Assembly: GCA_039680175.1 (NCBI GenBank)
Contig: JBDKTO010000096.1
Location: forward strand, 1-35,721
Direction of reading: 5' to 3'
DNA: 35,721 bases
From: Veillonellales bacterium
GTDB lineage: Bacteria; Bacillota; Negativicutes; JAAYSF01
Positions within the stretch are counted from its first letter, which is position 1; each line of letters begins with the position of its first letter. The notes beneath the pieces are model-generated. The model saw nothing but the letters and a program-made list of their open reading frames with translations, had not been told where the DNA came from and did no database searches. This document shows, in pieces, positions 34,188 to 35,721 of this stretch. A program made the translations under genes and the position numbers.

Positions 34188-34200
34188 TGAGGTACTAGCG

Positions 34201-34899
34201 ATGGGAGTAAAAACGAGAGCCTTAAAAGCGGCTTTTCCATATACGATTCCGGTATTGACTGGATACATATTTCTCGGTGCTGCTTACGGCATCTTGATGA
34301 ACAGTAAAGGGTATTCTTTGGGGTTGACGGTGTTGATGAGCATCATTACTTATGCAGGTTCGATGCAGTTTGTGGCTGTTAATCTGCTGGCTGCAGCGTT
34401 TAACCCGCTGTATGCCTTTTTACTGACGCTTATGATAAACGCAAGACATTTATTTTATGGTATTTCTATGTTGAACAGGTTTAGCGGAACAGGTAAGAAA
34501 AAAATGTATCTGGTTTTCGGACTTACCGATGAAACTTTTTCGCTCCTTTGCTCAACCGAGCCACCTCGGGGTATCGACAGAAATTGGTTTATGTTTTTTG
34601 TAACGTTGTTAGACCATTTATATTGGATAACAGGCTCGATATTGGGAGGGGTTGTAGGGGCAATGGTTTCTTTTAATACTAAAGGCATCGATTTTGTTAT
34701 GACCGCTTTATTTGTGGTTATTCTTACAAATCAATGGAAATCACAAAAACACCACTCCCCAGCAATAATTGGCATAGGAGTAACGGCTGCGTGTCTGTTC
34801 TTTTTTGGCTCGATTCATTTTATGATTCCTTCCATGGTCATGATTGTTGTAATATTGACCTTATTTAAAGCACCGATTGAAAGGAAGGTAGCAGAATGA
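34201..34899 (+). CDS. azlC: Branched-chain amino acid exporter subunit AzlC
   Basis: A 232-residue polytopic membrane protein of the AzlC family. Seen: FPYTIPVLTGYIFLGAAYGI, SIITYAGSMQFVAVNLL, LTLMINARHLFYGISML, and FGLTDETFSLL, all family hallmarks. It forms the large subunit of an AzlCD exporter for branched-chain amino acids or analogues. ATG 34201 with AGGT 8-9 bases upstream is preferred; an in-frame start at 34147 would overlap the regulator gene. Its stop overlaps the azlD start (ATGA). Confidence 0.92.
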   Translation: MGVKTRALKAAFPYTIPVLTGYIFLGAAYGILMNSKGYSLGLTVLMSIITYAGSMQFVAVNLLAAAFNPLYAFLLTLMINARHLFYGISMLNRFSGTGKKKMYLVFGLTDETFSLLCSTEPPRGIDRNWFMFFVTLLDHLYWITGSILGGVVGAMVSFNTKGIDFVMTALFVVILTNQWKSQKHHSPAIIGIGVTAACLFFFGSIHFMIPSMVMIVVILTLFKAPIERKVAE

Positions 34900-35231
34900 T
34901 ATCAAGCCTACAGCAGTCTTTGATTATTGTTGCGATGGTCACAGTGGGAACTGCCCTGACACGATTTTTGCCGTTTATTTTATTTCCGGATAACCGGGAA
35001 ACTCCCCAATATATCCGCTATTTGGGGAAGGTACTTCCATTCGCAGTAATTGGTCTTTTAATTGTTTATTGTTTGAAAAGTGTATCTGTTTTGTCTGCTC
35101 CGTATGGGATTCCCGAGGGCATTGCAATCGGCTGTATCGTACTATTTCAGCTGTGGAAAAGTAACACGTTTCTCAGTATTGGCGGCGGGACGGTACTTTA
35201 TATGATTTTGGTACAATTTGTATTTATATAA
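34896..35231 (+). CDS. azlD: Branched-chain amino acid exporter subunit AzlD
   Basis: A 111-residue small membrane partner of AzlC with about three to four hydrophobic helices. Visible: TVGTALTRFLPFILFPDNRETPQ, split here as TRFLPFILFP and a PQYIRYLGKVLPFAVIGLL block typical of AzlD. It overlaps azlC by 4 bases (ATGA), consistent with translational coupling in a stoichiometric complex. Confidence 0.9.
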   Translation: MISSLQQSLIIVAMVTVGTALTRFLPFILFPDNRETPQYIRYLGKVLPFAVIGLLIVYCLKSVSVLSAPYGIPEGIAIGCIVLFQLWKSNTFLSIGGGTVLYMILVQFVFI

Positions 35232-35414
35232 TGCAGTGGATGCGGCGGGATCGCTGTTAACCCATATTCATCACTCGGATAGTCATTACCGCGCTACATG
35301 AATTTTATGGGATTAATAAACCATCCTTGTTGTTCAAGAATATGGGAATACTTGCAGACACTAATTCAATTTGATTTATTTATGTGGATTAATTTGCTAA
35401 GAAGAGTTAAAATC
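35232..35414. other. Gene-free AT-rich leader region
   Basis: No gene was found. It separates azlD from the riboswitch and must hold the riboswitch transcript's promoter, but I could not pick a convincing -35/-10 pair. No clear azlD terminator was seen either. Confidence 0.4.
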
Positions 35415-35422
35415 ATCTTAAG

Positions 35423-35507
35423 TAAATATTGGCAAACTTGCTGAAAAGTAAGGACGCAAAGCCATGTGTCTAAGATACCATTTGGTATTATGATTGTCAG
35501 GTTGCTG
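35423..35507 (+). ncRNA. Cyclic-di-GMP-I (GEMM-I) riboswitch aptamer
   Basis: Core signature GGCAAAC (35431-35437), then the stem CTTGCT-GAAA-AGTAAG (35437-35452) with the conserved GNRA tetraloop, followed by GGACGCAAAGCC (35452-35463). A second stem (35475-35488, ATACCA/TGGTAT) and CAGGTTGC complete the fold. This is the GEMM-I layout that binds c-di-GMP. Confidence 0.88.
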
Positions 35508-35533
35508 TTTTGGTCGAGCCAAAATGATTTTTT
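35508..35533 (+). terminator. First hairpin after the riboswitch (expression platform)
   Basis: TTTTGG (35508-35513) pairs with CCAAAA (35519-35524), followed by ATTTTTT. It begins one base after the aptamer and probably competes with its closing stem. Confidence 0.65.
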
Positions 35534-35534
35534 G

Positions 35535-35557
35535 CCAGACTAAACGTCTGGTTTTTT
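35535..35557 (+). terminator. Second terminator hairpin after the riboswitch
   Basis: CCAGAC (35535-35540) pairs with GTCTGG (35546-35551), followed by six T residues. It is a strong intrinsic terminator only two bases after the first hairpin's T-tract. Confidence 0.8.
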
Positions 35558-35662
35558 GTTTATATTAAAAAAGCTGTGCTTTTTATAGAGCAGGACTTTT
35601 CAAAAGGATACTTTAACATTCGTTTGCCGGTATGTGAATAATTGTAGCTATGGAAAGAAGTG

Positions 35663-35721
35663 ATGACGATTAATACAATCCTTGCAATTCAGTTGAATAT
35701 TTTTATGGTGATATTATTGTT
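35663..35721 (+). CDS. Truncated gene, N-terminus of a membrane protein
   Basis: ATG 35663 opens a frame running off the right edge (19 codons). The N-terminus MTINTILAIQLNIFMVILL is a membrane-anchor-like hydrophobic stretch. A weak GAAAGAAG ribosome site precedes it. It lies directly behind the c-di-GMP riboswitch and its terminators, so its transcription is probably controlled by c-di-GMP. Such anchors are common in GGDEF proteins, but the product cannot be named from this fragment. Confidence 0.55.
   Translation, partial: MTINTILAIQLNIFMVILL

Overview
The window looks like chromosomal DNA of a spore-forming, anaerobic Firmicute with two membranes (Negativicutes, Sporomusaceae-like). This is inferred from gene content and style: a sigma-54 activator driving an Etf/membrane Fe-S oxidoreductase operon, a B. 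subtilis-like asd-dapG-dapA order, a YtpB-type prenyl cyclase, and c-di-GMP signalling including a GEMM-I riboswitch. No 16S rRNA or other marker gene is present, so the assignment stays tentative. No phage, IS element or CRISPR array was seen.

Left part (1-9.3 kb): mostly single genes. They are a membrane GAF-PAS-PAS-GGDEF-HD-GYP c-di-GMP enzyme, a 49-residue membrane peptide, an unknown soluble protein, DNA polymerase IV, a GpgS-type glucosyl-3-phosphoglycerate synthase with an unexplained 200-residue N-terminal extension, a YkuS-like small protein, an M20 peptidase, and a convergent YtpB-like cyclase.

Centre (9.35-25.8 kb): the most interesting region. A sigma-54 enhancer-binding regulator is divergent from a 12-gene, same-strand operon that begins with a textbook -24/-12 promoter (11317-11333). 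The operon reads asd, dapG, dapA, Asp/Glu-racemase-like protein, Na+/solute symporter, a split four-subunit flavin/Fe-S dehydrogenase (2Fe-2S, FAD, BFD, DAO), etfB, etfA, and a membrane ETF:menaquinone oxidoreductase-like protein. A chemoreceptor with an amino-acid-type dCache signature follows. The operon could take up and oxidise an amino or imino acid, send electrons through Etf to menaquinone, and run DapA/Asd/aspartokinase in the catabolic direction to yield pyruvate, aspartate and possibly ATP. The substrate (diaminopimelate or a related cyclic imino acid is my guess) is inference. A dipicolinate-related role is the main alternative.

Right part (25.9-35.7 kb): a polyphosphate locus follows, with an exopolyphosphatase whose reading frame has no ATG/GTG/TTG start before its essential motif, a degenerate Ppx-HD paralogue, and ppk1. 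Then come a DUF441 membrane protein, a small unknown protein, a dense DnaA-box cluster (32198-32317), tRNA-Arg(ACG), a zinc-ribbon protein, an Lrp-azlC-azlD branched-chain amino acid export unit, and a c-di-GMP-I riboswitch with two terminator hairpins in front of a truncated membrane protein gene at the right edge.
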